Notes under the pieces: generated by a model
The model's database searches: none
Seen by the model: only the letters and a program-made list of their open reading frames with translations
What the model was told of the DNA's origin: nothing
DNA from: Sipunculus nudus
Lineage: Eukaryota > Annelida > Sipuncula > Golfingiida > Sipunculidae
Direction: 5' to 3'
DNA: 64,000 nt
Assembly: GCA_026874595.1 (NCBI GenBank)
Contig: CM049318.1
Span: 22,789,456-22,853,455, forward strand
Part shown: in pieces, positions 1 through 12,240 of the stretch
How positions within the stretch are numbered: the stretch's first letter is position 1
Layout of the letters: each line of letters begins with the position of its first letter
Position numbers and translations under genes: made by a program

Positions 1-130
1 GTTTATTTATAAAATCATATAGGGGATTCTACATAAAAACAATGGATGTCAATCTCCCTTACTTGATCATCAAAATGCTGAAGCAGCAGACGTCACGACC
101 GTAGGCTGGGCTCAGAAACAATTCGTCCTT

Positions 131-133
131 CTA
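131..133 (-). other. Nonsense codon TAG in copy A exon 10
   Basis: The minus strand reads V-R-F-V-stop-K-D-E-L-F-L-S-P. Copy C has CAG (Gln) at this codon, so a C to T transition on the coding strand created the stop. The rest of exon 10 is open and ends at a GTAAGG donor. Confidence 0.85.
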
Positions 134-1880
134 GACAAACCGAACGTTAATCGGAAAGTGAGCCGGAAATCCGGATTTCTTTATCCAGTGGCCGAACTCT
201 CGAAGAACCTCAGCTGCCTTGTTTCTACAGTCACACAGATTTTTCTAAAATTCTCTTAATTTGTTTTCGGTCCATACTAAGCAGGGTCAACGGACATCTG
301 GCGATGGAAGCCGGATACAAAAATATTGGAAAGCTTTGGCGAGATTCAAGAAAAAGCATCCGAATTGAAATTGGATTATTAAGAGGAAATCGATACAATC
401 ATAAGAAAATAACGCAAGGCTCCTTGTGTCGCGAACACACATACACACAATATTTATTTGAAAACGCAAAACATGGAAGTTCAAGTCGGAAGATGATCTT
501 ATTTCTACATACAAAATGAATTGATGTGACCATTTTGCAAAAGAACATTCTACTTTCTGTGAATTAGGGACCTCAAAGTTATAACCATGGATTGTGAGTC
601 AGATCTTATAATTAAAACCAGAACCGATATCTTACCGAGGAACAGCCCATTTCATGATATGGGCTTTAATGTCTTTCAAAGGTACGCAGAACGTCTGAAT
701 TTTGTCGCATCTCTCAACACGCTCCGTGGGATTTGAGTGGACAAACTTGTAATAAAGCTTGCTGATGTAGCGGACCAGAAAAGGTAAAAAGGTGCTATGA
801 AATAAGGCAAACCCATTATTGGTTTAATCAACCAGGAAATTAATGTAAAGTAAACAGTAGACTTAAAAAAAACTATGGAACTATTCAGGGTTGTAAAGGT
901 TACAATATTACAAAGGATACTACAACATAAAAAAGTGGCAGGTCAAACTTGGAACCTAACCAAGAAACGTGGTGTAAAACGTAACGGGATAACAAGACTT
1001 GACTCATTTCATTAAAACTCGGCATCGTATCCATTACCTATACTATATTTGGCCTAATATTTTGCACCTTTTCGGCAAAAATGTTCCTTATAAAATCTTC
1101 TATTTTTTTGTATTTATTCCTCAAACAAACTTTTTTGTGATTATGTATACTGACATGCACTTAATTTTGGTAATTATTATATTGTCAAAAAATACCTTGC
1201 TATAATAAAAATATATTCCTTATTGTGGACAGTATATATTATGCATATACAAAACCATGATTATTATTTCATTTGTAAGACAATCCATACCTTATCCATA
1301 ACAGAAAATCTAACAAGTATTTTCCGATGAACAAGTCGACGAACCCGTTCTCCGGACATGTCACCGGCTGCAAAATAAAACCAGCGCCTTGTGCATGGAA
1401 AATCAATAGTATTTTATACCTTGGAATGGGAAGCAAATGCTATGGACTTTAGTAATAGAAAGTATTCATTCCATGGTTTAAGTCATATAATGCGAACATT
1501 CAGTACCGCAAGTCATACAATAAAGAAATGTAACCCTTAAATGTATGATATGGTTCCACCTGACACGCTCTATTGTGAGAGCGAATGCCAATAACGGTGC
1601 TCACAAACAAGCCATGAACAATTTTAAACTCTAAAGGCTGAATATTGACACATGTAATGTAATCGTTCAGGTTAGATAAAAGATTTTCAGCAGATTTTTC
1701 CTTTGAATATTTTACATCACTGTCTGTCTATGGGTACAGGAGCCATAGAATAATTATAGATATCACATTTATTATGTTTTCCAGGTATAAAGAAAGTGGC
1801 GTCATTACTTTGGACGTTCTCTTGACTTGCCAAACAACGGAGCCGTCTATGTGCGGAAACCAGTGGAACATGAAGTTGTT

Positions 1881-1883
1881 TTA
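1881..1883 (-). other. Nonsense codon TAA in copy A exon 7
   Basis: The minus strand reads Y-I-Y-G-stop-N-N-F-M-F-H-W-F-P-H. Copy B has TCA (Ser) here, as does copy C (H-G-S-E-Y-F). It is a single-base change in an otherwise open 108-nt exon. Confidence 0.85.
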
Positions 1884-4422
1884 CCCATAGATGTAATCAT
1901 CTAGGTTTTCAAGTATCTGGAAAATAGCGTCAATTAATTGTTATTCAATCATTTTCCAATTTCACATCTACTATACGTCACGGTTGGAATCATGGGGATT
2001 AACATTAAACAATGTCACAAAAGCATTTTCTTGTGAATGCCGTGCCACCTGTATTGTTGAATTTGGTATAAAAAGTAGATCTCTACTTACGTGCATTTGT
2101 ATATGTGTGTAAAACAAAATGCAAATGCAGTTTTTAAAGTATTATATTGTTTTGAACTTTTTTGTATTAGGTCCTACACTGTTATGTTTTCTTTCCTTTT
2201 TATTCTATACTTTTATAATTTTATCCCTAGATTACTATTTATTTCATATTATTTTGGTTTCTTCTCATTTTATAAACGGTTATAGCTCGAGTTTACAAAT
2301 TTGTCAGGCCTGCCAGGGCTAGTTACTATTCCTGAGATAATTGCTCAGCTTGCATACCTGTCTCTTTTAAGGTAGATTGGACAAATTGGTCAGGAAGAAT
2401 CCTGTTCTTACCCCAGCATCCACATATGAAGTGCATTGTGTTGGTATCAGCATAAAGGGAAGGATATTTATATATTTGTATATATGCTTGCTTTTATATT
2501 ACAATTAAGTATAAGGCTTTAAAAATAAAGGATTAAGTTTCAGTATATATTAATTCTACCAGGTTTAGATAAACTCAGAAATGAAACAAAAGTTTATAAT
2601 TCTAATTATGAGTATATTTCACTTCAAATCTATAAATATTATTCTCTAAATATCAGGGGGGGGGGCAGTCGATTATATTGAATGTCCTTTTTGGAAAAAA
2701 AGTGGTGTGGTGGATATATACCCCCCTCTCCTGGATCGACGCTCCTTCAGGAAAGGATATGAATGGGTTTAGTTAAAACGTCGCATGTAGATAATTACTC
2801 TCTTGTATTCTGAATAAAGAGTATATGAGGAGCTGGAGAAAAAATATATCAAATAACAAATATTTATTATTGTTCTCTTGATCCGGGAAAAATATCGTGC
2901 GAGCAGGAACATTGTTTTATGATTGATTGAGGCACAATATGTGGAATTTTGCAAGCTAGCTTAGAAATTACAAACAAAAACATTCCATTCATGACATGGT
3001 TCATATACCCAAAACAAAAACTAGTCGAATATGAACACTGGTTATAAATTTCCATATGTTTGTAGATGATAAAAAATTAAAGTAGATTATAACTTGTTAT
3101 TCTTTAAAAATAGAAATATGAATTTTAAACAAATCTACAGCATAATTCACGGTTTGGTTTATATGCGACTAGGATTATCCAAACGCCTATGCCATTCTTC
3201 AGATCTAAAACCAAGGCAAACGCGGATTAATATTAACAAATACGAATTCAATACTAACTACAAATGTGAAAAAAAAACATCAAATGCAAATGCAGGGATA
3301 ATATTAATGTAAATAAAATATTAACTTGCTATAGCTACATCACCTTGCTATATAACTATAAATATTGCTGTATTTATAGAGAATTTGAAATATATATTTT
3401 TATTTATATTTAAATTATTTGAATATTATAATTTTAATGTTTATTTTTACCTCTTCAGTTTTGACAGGGTATCGTATTTCTTCAAGTCTATACGCCGGTT
3501 CACATTGCATAGTGACGGTCAGGATGACACCCAGAGCGCCTAAACTTACGGCAGCAGCCTGAAACGTCTCCTCGTCCCGGTCACGTGACACCGTTATGAC
3601 GTCACCCGAGGCACACATTAGCTCCATCTGAAGATCCTTATTGTCCATTTGTTCATGAATGCATCATATACTCAGGTTAATAATTCTCAATGTATGTGCA
3701 TTAAAAACCATTATTATTTTATTATTTTGGGTATATTTTAGTGTTGAATTATTGTGTAAATATTCAGGGAAATTTGTTTTTAGTTACGATAATATCTGAA
3801 TGGCCAGACGGTATTGATATTTGCTATCACACAGTGCAGATCATAGTTTACCATTGTAGATAGCAATTTAGCGATTTTAGGTAAAAACATTCTTTCCTCA
3901 TAATGCACTTTCGCTTCAAAATACACTAGTAGCGTTTGTATATAAACCTAGCGACAGAGTAAATGTTGTCCATCAAAATATATTGGATTAGAATTACAAA
4001 GTAGATGAACATGAAGAATTTCGTGGTAGAACGTAGAGGAAAGACTGATTTTTTTTAAGCATTCGCATGTGTAATGTAAAGACGAATTTATTTATAGAAT
4101 GCCGATATATTTTCATGTTAATTTGAAGCCTAACAGATGAGACATATATTCCTATCCTTACCAATATTTTTACCCAGAAAAGGGTAGTTTCGAATAAGAA
4201 TGACCTCTGGCGGAAGGATGATCAGCCATATCCGTGAGGACCAGCTTATAAATTATGTCTTTCCTTTTGCACTTGTCAATTGCAAATGCAAAACTTCAGT
4301 GTGACCAAAAATGTTTCTATGAAATGTGATTGTCAAGTATTCTTATTTCTAGATAAAATACAGGATGTTGGGAATGTACCTTAACGTAAAATATCCTTAC
4401 CACAAATAAAAAGCGTACTCAC

Positions 4423-4425
4423 TTA
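4423..4425 (-). other. Nonsense codon TAA at end of copy A exon 5
   Basis: The minus strand reads V-L-S-S-stop followed directly by GTGAGT. Copy B has TAC (Tyr) at the same codon, C and D also have Tyr. A single C to A change accounts for it, and no alternative GT donor nearby avoids the stop. Confidence 0.8.
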
Positions 4426-4731
4426 ACTAGAAAGTACACCATATTTGACACCGGAACCATGCGTTGCCGTGGAAATCAAACCGGCAAGCGTGACGTCAGA
4501 AACAGCCCCTTGGCTTGAAAGAAAATGCGTTTGTGCTTGATTTTCGGCAACTACTGGATATGGAAAATCTGAAAGTACCTCTTTAATCATAAGAACATAT
4601 TTTTTACTCTTATAATTATTATTACTACTATTATTATTTTCATTGTTAATATGTCCCCGTTTATCTCCAAGGGTGAATGGATTGCCCGCTGGCGAAGGAA
4701 GGTAATCAAACTTCTGAAAAGTTAGTAGTAA

Positions 4732-4732
<1 letters not shown>

Positions 4733-4770
<38 letters not shown>

Positions 4771-4783
4771 ATATATATATAAC

Positions 4784-4828
<45 letters not shown>

Positions 4829-4840
4829 TATATAACATAT
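4733..4840. repeat. (AT)n tracts
   Basis: Two long AT dinucleotide runs separated by ATAACATATAT, just left of the SINE head in copy A intron 4. Confidence 0.95.
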
Positions 4841-4924
4841 TTGCCGACCCATTTAGTGGGTGATACTAGGACATTACTACCGTGACGTCACATCGTTGGT
4901 TCCTATAAAAGTGTGCAAATACAC

Positions 4925-5030
4925 AGAGAGGAGAGAATCTGGAGGAGCCATGTGGTTTGAGGCACCCAACCGGAAATCGGAAGATCGTGGGTTCGATTCC
5001 CTAATGTAGTGAACCGACGTTTCTGTGTAT
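4925..5030 (+). mobile_element. tRNA-like SINE head, copy A intron 4
   Basis: GAGCCATGTGGTTTGAGGCA resembles an A box and GTGGGTTCGATTCCC is a near-perfect B box 45 nt later. It is flanked by long (AT)n tracts on both sides. It is too degenerate to be a functional tRNA gene. Confidence 0.5.
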
Positions 5031-5055
5031 ATCATTGGCATATATATAAATTAAA

Positions 5056-5056
<1 letters not shown>

Positions 5057-5123
<67 letters not shown>

Positions 5124-5124
5124 C
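5057..5124. repeat. (AT)n tract
   Basis: AT run right of the SINE head in copy A intron 4. It produces a spurious Tyr-Ile reading frame. Confidence 0.95.
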
Positions 5125-5372
5125 GTATGTATATACCTTCATTGTCTATGAGACACGTTTAAAATATGTTAGAATCAATTATACTTTTTAAAGTAAGATA
5201 TTATGTCACTAGTATATATGTTTAGACAGGTCCACTCTGATTCAATGAAAAAGAAATAGCTATATGATCCTCCCAATTATATAATCCTCTATCTCTCCCT
5301 GCTGTCTTAGTGGATTTTACATAAAGCGATCGGTATGTTATGTCTTTTTTTATTCAAATATTATCTTCACAG

Positions 5373-6729
5373 CAGAGTTGGGTTCAAAAGTAATTGTATT
5401 TGAAGTAATTGTAATTACAATTACTTTTTCAAGTATTTGTAAATGTAATCGATTACATTTCTAATCCTGGAAGTAATTGTAATTGTAATCGATTGCTTTT
5501 GAAAAGTGATTGTTTGAACAATTACTTTTTGGGTATATTTGTCTCATATGAATAATTCCATCAAACTGTCACATTTATTAAACTAACCTGACTAGTAACC
5601 AATTTCCTATGGTTGTTCCTCATGTCCTTCAAAGGCACACATGCATTTTAAATAATTTGTTTATGATCTCAGACTACTAGTTAATTTTGACTGAATAAAA
5701 CATTTCCTATCAAAGCTATCCCAATGTAAAGACTTCAGGTTACCCCTAGTTATCTGAAATCACTTTCAAGTTATACCTTGGGGTAGCCTGGACTTAATTT
5801 CAGGTTTACTCCACACTTTTAGATTAATTACTGTCTTGTTCATTTAATTCACTGATAACGTTTAAAGCTTTTCACCAAAGATATATTATTTCAATAAACT
5901 CCATGAATGATACAAGATCTAAAAGGTTGAACCAGTCTTACAAAAGTTGTCAAATATTGTTACCAATATTATTAAGTGTATTCTTATTGACTCGTATACA
6001 TTGCCAAAAGCGCATGGCAAATTACTTGCAAAAAAATTTATGCAAAGATTCAAACTAATTTGGGGAAACAAGAAGACTTTTATGAAATTTATGTAAATAA
6101 ACATACAGAAACAGCTGTTTTGAAATGTCACAGTTTCTATCTGTTTAGTGGTAACTAAAAGCCACATACCCAAGCCTTTCTTTATAATAATGTTTAACTA
6201 GTTTTTTATCTACTTTTTACCACACTTTCATTGAAATGGCCCGGTTTATATCCATCTAGTGGTAACCCAAAGCCACATACACATGTTTTTGTCTTTATAA
6301 TAATGTTTTGTTGATTTGTTTTCTCTTTATTTTGAAAACAAGCTTCATTGGCATATACCACAATCTGGATCCGCTTTTCGGGACTATATATGAAACGTTT
6401 TATTTAAAATGAAATTACCATTTAAGAATGACTCTTTGTACATATCCTACTGCGATTCATGTTATAATAAAGATTGTGTAGGTTGTCCCTATATTATTTT
6501 TTTTACTACTGTAAAAGAGCTTAAACCAATCTCTAAAACTGTTGCTGTTCTTGCATGAGGAAAATGGTCACAAACACAAAAGTAATTGCAAAATAATTGA
6601 GATTACTTTAAGAATTGTAATTGTAATCGATTACTTTTCTGAAAACACAAAAGTAATTGTAATTGTAATCGATTACTTTTAAAAGTAATTCTATTTGTAA
6701 TCGACTACTTTAAAAGTGTTTGATCACAG
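5373..6729. mobile_element. hAT-like non-autonomous insertion in copy A intron 4
   Basis: Starts with CAGAGTTGGG, a hAT-type terminus, followed by arrays of the motif AGTAATTGTAATTGTAATCG. The same motifs recur at the far end (6580-6720), so both ends are similar. No transposase is visible. The homologous intron in copy B passes directly from the left flank to the right flank near 21250, which gives an empty site. Flanks TTCACAG and ATCACAG are compatible with a mutated 7-8 bp target duplication. Inside, 6138-6195 and 6250-6312 form a direct repeat (GTGGTAAC...AAGCCACATA...TTTATAATAATG). Confidence 0.65.
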
Positions 6730-8254
6730 ATCAAAAATGGAACCCGTCTTGGACCTTTTGTGACAATATAATAATCATAAACATTGAATACATTTATAAA
6801 TACTACTCTTACATAATTAATGATAGACCAGCCTCCGCCAGGAGATCGTTCAAGTCGCTCATCAGTATCCCTGCTTCAACCTTCACGATCTTGCTCTGCT
6901 TATTCACCTGTTAAGAGTAATCGTCAAACTTACGGTAAACGAGAAGACAATTTTCCTTCTTCATACTCGTATATACTTTTACATAAAGATAAACAGGTAT
7001 TAAAAAGTGAATGGGCCCTAAACGCCCTGGAATAAGTGTGTCAGGATTGCTTGTAGACATACAGTCGCAGACAGAAAACCCGATGCCGCTTTTCAGTATT
7101 AAGTGTATATTAAATATTATATTTCCAAAATCTTTGAGCAAAAACGAACTGACGTAGACCCCGTTTGATAACTCATTAAAGAAGCCAAGGTGTTCGAGTT
7201 CTTTCTTTAACTTAAAAACTAATATAGATGGCCTTCAGTAACAAATGCGGATAAACGTGAATGATAATCGGGAGGGTCTTAATTTTAACAAAAAAAAAAT
7301 AATTGGGTATCAACTCGAAGCTATTGAACAATGAAAAATTCAGCTGCAATTAGTAGTACTATTATTTAGTACATCACTTACATGTATTAACTTGTTCATG
7401 TGGTTAAGACTGATCATGTAGCCGTCTCTACAGGCGATGTCACCTGGTGAGTGGCAATCGCCGATCACTTTTACTCTTTTGTTGCATCGTCTTGCTTCAT
7501 CAAGTATCTTAATTGGAAAGTAACTACGCAAATTGAAATGAATGGATTCACAGATCAACTAGGTACAATCATGTACCTCATGGTCATTTTGATGAACACT
7601 CGCTTGACCGATTGACTTAGTATTGGATTGAAAGAGTATAGATGCACACGTTTCATAAATGTCCTCTCGGGAAAAAAAATTTTTTCGAGTAATACAACAT
7701 TTTAAGGGTTAAGTTTACAAATTTAAAGATTTAATGCTACCATGTTTACCATCTTCGGGCTTAACAATACATAATGTATTTTGAAATTAAAGTTCTGTAC
7801 TTAAACGCGGTAAAATGCTGTTCAGTCACTAAAGGCAGTCAATCAACCGACCAGAAGGCGAAAATGCTAATTATAAAATATTGTTTAAGGTCATACCATG
7901 CATTTAACTTACCCTACGAACTTGTTCTTCATTCTCTGGTTCGAAGTACAGTTCCGGAGAACAGTTTCTTGTGTGTGTTGTATTGGAAAAATTGAATCCC
8001 TTCACTCTATAATGCTGCAGCAAAAAGGAAATACGTAATTTTCCCCCGCCTTCAATAAATGTTAACCTAAAATTATGTCGACTTTGATTCAGATGACGGA
8101 GCATGATTGGTGTCAAACATGGCTACTCGGGCAGAGCTTCAAACATATAATGTTTAAAAACTGATCCTATTACACTAGCGACTTCTCTTAGCAAGGACTT
8201 ACACGGAATGTTTTCGGCTGTTTTACAGAACATAGCTTCTATAGGGATTTTACC

Positions 8255-8335
8255 TTTAAGGCAAAGCGATTTCAAACCATGGACCTTCATATCTGAAGTA
8301 CAACTCCTCAGCCAACAGGCTAAACCCTATAGAAT
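8255..8335 (-). mobile_element. tRNA-like SINE head upstream of copy A exon 2
   Basis: On the minus strand a TTGGCTGAGGAGTTG A-box-like segment is followed by CCATGGTTTGAAATC as B box. A homologous SINE lies at 23370-23440 in copy B, so the insertion predates the A/B duplication. Confidence 0.55.
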
Positions 8336-8716
8336 TTATGATCTCCGCCAACGAAAATGATAGGGGTTTATTTGTTATCCCTAAGTTATATATGTCAAGT
8401 CATGTCAACATTTGCTCATTTTTTGTGTGGATACGTTAAAAGTTTATTCTACTTACTTAAATCAGTATAAATATATGTAATATATTTGCTTTTTATGTAA
8501 CGTTGCGGTTGTGAAGCATTAAACAAAAGGTCCAGGTATAGCATCAAACCAGTTCCCCCAAGTTGGTATATTATAGATGATTTTTAGGAACATAGAAAGG
8601 TATCTTTCAGCAAGGTGACACTGGAGATAAGAAAGTCAATAAAGGATAATTAACTCAAATTCACAATGACCACGTGAACAGTTGCCGCTTTTTTGGCCTT
8701 TAATACTTACACTGTG

Positions 8717-8718
<2 letters not shown>

Positions 8719-8768
<50 letters not shown>
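8719..8768. repeat. (AT)n tract
   Basis: About 25 AT units in copy A intron 1. Confidence 0.95.
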
Positions 8769-8771
<3 letters not shown>

Positions 8772-9177
8772 CTATAGGGCAATAAAGGGATGTACACCGA
8801 ATGTTACAACAACAACTATATGGAAATCTCTGATGCTTCGCCAGTGAAATATGTCTTCCATACGATAAAGATATAAAATTAATTAACTACTACATGTTAG
8901 CGTAAGGGGACACTCGAAACAATCAAAAGGGTTTTTTTTTTTATTTTTGCTTTCGAGGCACTGCATTAATGACCACTTCAGCAATATGATAACAGAAACC
9001 AGTGCTCATAATATCACAAAGATAAATTACTAGAATGCTTGCTCCAGGACTAGTACGGTAAGTTGAGACGTACATATGTCAAAGGGGGAATTATTCAAAT
9101 CAACGCCTAAGCAGTGTACTGCTTTTAGGCGTAGAAATGCAGCATACAGGTTACAACATGTCCGAACTTACCTCCAT

Positions 9178-10229
9178 TTTCTTTGCTGTTATCGAAATGA
9201 GGGTGGATAGGGTACGGATATCTAATCCTGCTAACTGTCTAAGTTGAGGACTCGAATAATGTACGATGATTTCCAATAAAACACATGAGCTAAATTATGA
9301 CAAGGCATATAGCGTGTCGCAGAGAGTGCATACTCACTGGAAAAAAATATAATCTACGCTTTAGAAGAAAGTTTAATACACTGATAAGCAGGGTCGAATA
9401 AACTAAATAGTTACACGTTCAGACTTTGCCCTATATTCAGATACCATGGAACAGTCTATATATTCCAGAATTTGACCAGGGCCTATTGATGCGCGGTCAT
9501 TGGTTGCCCAGACGTTATGTGTATTAATTGCGCGTTATCACATTCAAAGTGGACAGGTAATGACTCATCTACTGCTTAGTTAATTAATTGATTATAATGG
9601 GAATCATCGATGGCTACATTTGTCCATTCTGGTGGTGCACTAACTTTCATCTTCTCGAACAGACCAATTCGCATTACGTCTAGTGCAAATTAAGTTCGCT
9701 GGGACTGTTAAAAACTGAGATCAATGACAGGCAGCCGGAAAATCAAGAGTTAGAATGAGATCGAGGATGAGTGCTCTGCCGGCAAAATGGAAGGCCGTGC
9801 CCTTGGCCCTGGTTCACTGATAAATTAATGCGCCCTTCGGGGGTTTTTCTCGGTTATATGGCCGATCAATTGCGACGATTACAACACGGGTAGCAGGTGT
9901 TTAGTCCCCGAGCCTGGTTTATACAAGGATATAAATGATAGGAAGCGTGTGCTGCTGCTTTGCCATGAGATCCGAAACCCGAAGAAAGTTCTACAGATAA
10001 ATAAAAGAGTTTAATGAGTTGAATTATGCTTCCTTTGTTAGAAAAACATATACAGTAGCAAACCACTAGGTGTAAATTGGTTTTTTTAACCACTAAACTT
10101 CAAGTGTTGACAAAGTCGAAATATAATAATAAAGTCCTGAATTTATCAACCACACTTGCCTTGAAAACAATAATAACAAGTGGCCCATGGGCCATGACGA
10201 TCAGCTGAATTTGACATACAGGTGATGCA
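9178..10229. other. Upstream region of copy A
   Basis: From 9178 to about 9720 this aligns with 24117-24720 upstream of copy B (for example GCAGGGTCGAATAA / ACAGGGTCGAATAA and CAGGTAATGACT in both), and in short blocks with the region upstream of copy C near 43690. It is the likely promoter segment carried along in the duplications. No clear TATA box was fixed. From 9720 to 10229 nothing was recognised. Confidence 0.5.
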
Positions 10230-11570
10230 TATATTGATTATCAATGTTGTGATCTGGTAGAAATATTAAGGAACCTCGAACAGTAGACTGAATGACTTCC
10301 AGGTGTTTTGACCACTTTTGCTTAAGACCTCGTTTAACTTTAAGTTAGAAGGTTAACCCTAATGACTTGTGCCCATCTGACTTTTACAGTATTTACATCA
10401 TGTTTTTTTTTTTAACAGGTCAAAGAATATATGTCACATTGTCCCAATTTCAAGATTCAAATGACACTTGCCAAGGACCTAACTAGATAATACAAAATAC
10501 GGTTCTAGGTGCAAGAGTTAAGTATTGTTCCCTGTGTTAGTGTCTGGATTCTAAGAATCTTGTTGTTTGCCAGTGCTAGTAGAATATACTACACCATGAC
10601 CTAATTGCAGGTATCTAAGGAAACTTGCCCAAGACTTCTTTGGATCATATTAAGATTCCAAGGATTCCAAGGAAACGTCTGTCTGTTTGGATGCTCCAAA
10701 TCATGTTTTATAAGATTCCAGGCGTAACACATACGATTTATGGGCACTTGACGTTCATGGTGCTCAAATGACATAATTTTTTTATAGGTCGCAAAATATA
10801 GTAAATATTGACCTAGTTTCATGTAACCATGAACATTTCTCAAGGACCCCCATGAATATTAAGTTTGAAAATTCTGAGCCTAATCGATATTATTTGTGTT
10901 CAGTCTGACTGTCTGTGTATTCAAAAACATGTGGTCGGCCCATAGGTCCCAGAATATAGGTTACAATGGCCTAATTTCATGTTTCCAGGGACATTTCTGA
11001 GGAACCTCCCTGAACATTACGTAAGAAGATTCAAGGCTCAATGGATTCATTTCGTGATCCGTGAACTGGCTGGGTGTTCAAAATTATGTTTTCGATCCAT
11101 AGAACGCAGAATATAGGTAGTTTCAAGGCTCAATGGATTCATTTCGTGATCCGTCTGACTGGCTGGGTGTCAAAATTATGTTTTCGATCCATAATACGCA
11201 GAATATAGGTAACCAGGACCTAGTAACAGGTTTCCTAGGAGGTTTTTCGAGAACACCAATGTGTGTTGCGTTAGAAAATTCTAGGCATTACAGATATTAT
11301 TTGTGCCCTAATGACACTAAGGGTGCTCTAATAAATTCTTGTTCTCTATAGGTCACAACATATAGGTCACGTTTGTGTAATTTTATGTTTCTACGGACAT
11401 TTGCCTAGGACTTTCCTGAAAGTCATGTCTGGAGATTCAAGGCCTAATGAATATATTTTGTGCTCCGTCTGACTGTCTGGTAATTAGCAGAATATAGGTC
11501 ACAAGGACCTAATTTCAGGTTTCCAAGCAGATTTGCCTAGAATCTCTTAGAAGGTACAGAAAAAAGTTTC
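10230..11570. repeat. Degenerate tandem repeat array between copies A and B
   Basis: About seven to eight diverged copies of a ~160-190-nt unit with recurring blocks GGACCTAATTTCAGGTTTCC, GGAGATTCAAGGCCTAATG, GTCTGACTGTCTG and CACAGAATATAGGTCAC. One internal segment (about 11025-11105) is repeated almost exactly at 11122-11205, so duplication inside the array is fairly recent. Confidence 0.75.
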
Positions 11571-11829
11571 TAGGACTAACGGTTATAATGTGTGCTTTGT
11601 TAAAAGACGCCCTGATAAAGGCGTATGTAACGTGACAACGTTTACAGGCAACCTATTCATCTTTTGATAAACAAGGTGTAAACTTTCCAAAACTCTCTGT
11701 ATCTACAAATGTCTGCAAGCAAACGCAAACAAATAGTAGAAATAATACCCAAAGCAGAGGCGCATACGTATGCACCAATATTAGGACCTATTAAGTGAAT
11801 TATATAATATAGACTATGCTTAAGATAGG

Positions 11830-12240
11830 AAAAAGGCTTTTGTGGCTCAGGGATTGAGCACAGGAGTCAAAGCCAGGAGATCGTCAATTTGAATCTCAGC
11901 CGATTTTCATGGTTGGCCTCCACTCAGGGTGGGCAGACTACAGGTTTCATGGGAAGGCTGTGTCCAACGTCCGTGTTTATCTGGCAACCAAGTGAGACTT
12001 CGGGGGGCTACTCGATGGTAAACCCCAGCAATGGAGCTGATTAAACACCCGGGGCCTGGAGATGCGGTAGTCACCGACATTAGTTAACACCAGGACATAA
12101 AATGAGAGGAATCGTGTTTAACTGCCCTGTCACATAGTTCGAAACGTGAGCGGAATTCTGCAGATGATATAAACTTAGAGTTAAGCTGAATGTAGTTACC
12201 TCCTACATAAAATAAACAACAACAAATAAAAACAAAAAGG
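11830..12240 (+). mobile_element. tRNA-derived SINE with A-rich tail
   Basis: Head with an A-box-like TGTGGCTCAGGGATTGAGCA and a B-box-like AATTTGAATCTC about 35 nt later, then a ~270-nt body, then the tail AACAACAACAAATAAAAACA. This layout is that of a pol III SINE. The internal family was not identified. Confidence 0.65.

Larger units (their letters stand above)
63..9177 (-). pseudogene. GULO: Copy A: GULO-like pseudogene, exons 1-10 in window, three nonsense codons
   Basis: Exons on the complement: 9172-9177 (ATG GAG), 7913-8014, 7382-7507, 6813-6907, 4423-4513, 3451-3636, 1809-1916, 1291-1367, 636-794, 63-224. Exons 11-12 would lie left of position 1. Each exon has exactly the length of its counterpart in copy C and consensus splice sites, and exons 2-4, 6, 8 and 9 are open. 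Stops occur at the last codon of exon 5 (4423-4425), in exon 7 (1881-1883) and in exon 10 (131-133). Copy A is the only copy that keeps the FAD-linking histidine (V-I-G-D-C-H-S-P, exon 3). Introns and upstream DNA align with copy B, so A and B come from one segmental duplication. Intron 4 holds a 1.36-kb insertion absent from B. Confidence 0.85.

Noticed and set aside
63-4425. Stops in copy A as sequencing errors
   Set aside because: Three independent substitutions without indels are more than expected from base-calling in one gene. They are still worth resequencing, and I keep this only as an alternative.
4946-5010. Possible functional tRNA gene
   Set aside because: The boxes are present but the acceptor stem and anticodon arm do not pair; a SINE head explains it better. 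The same applies to the heads at 26700, 39525 and 58055.
10230-11570. CRISPR-like array
   Set aside because: The repeats are long, contiguous and diverged without unique spacers, and the genome is eukaryotic.
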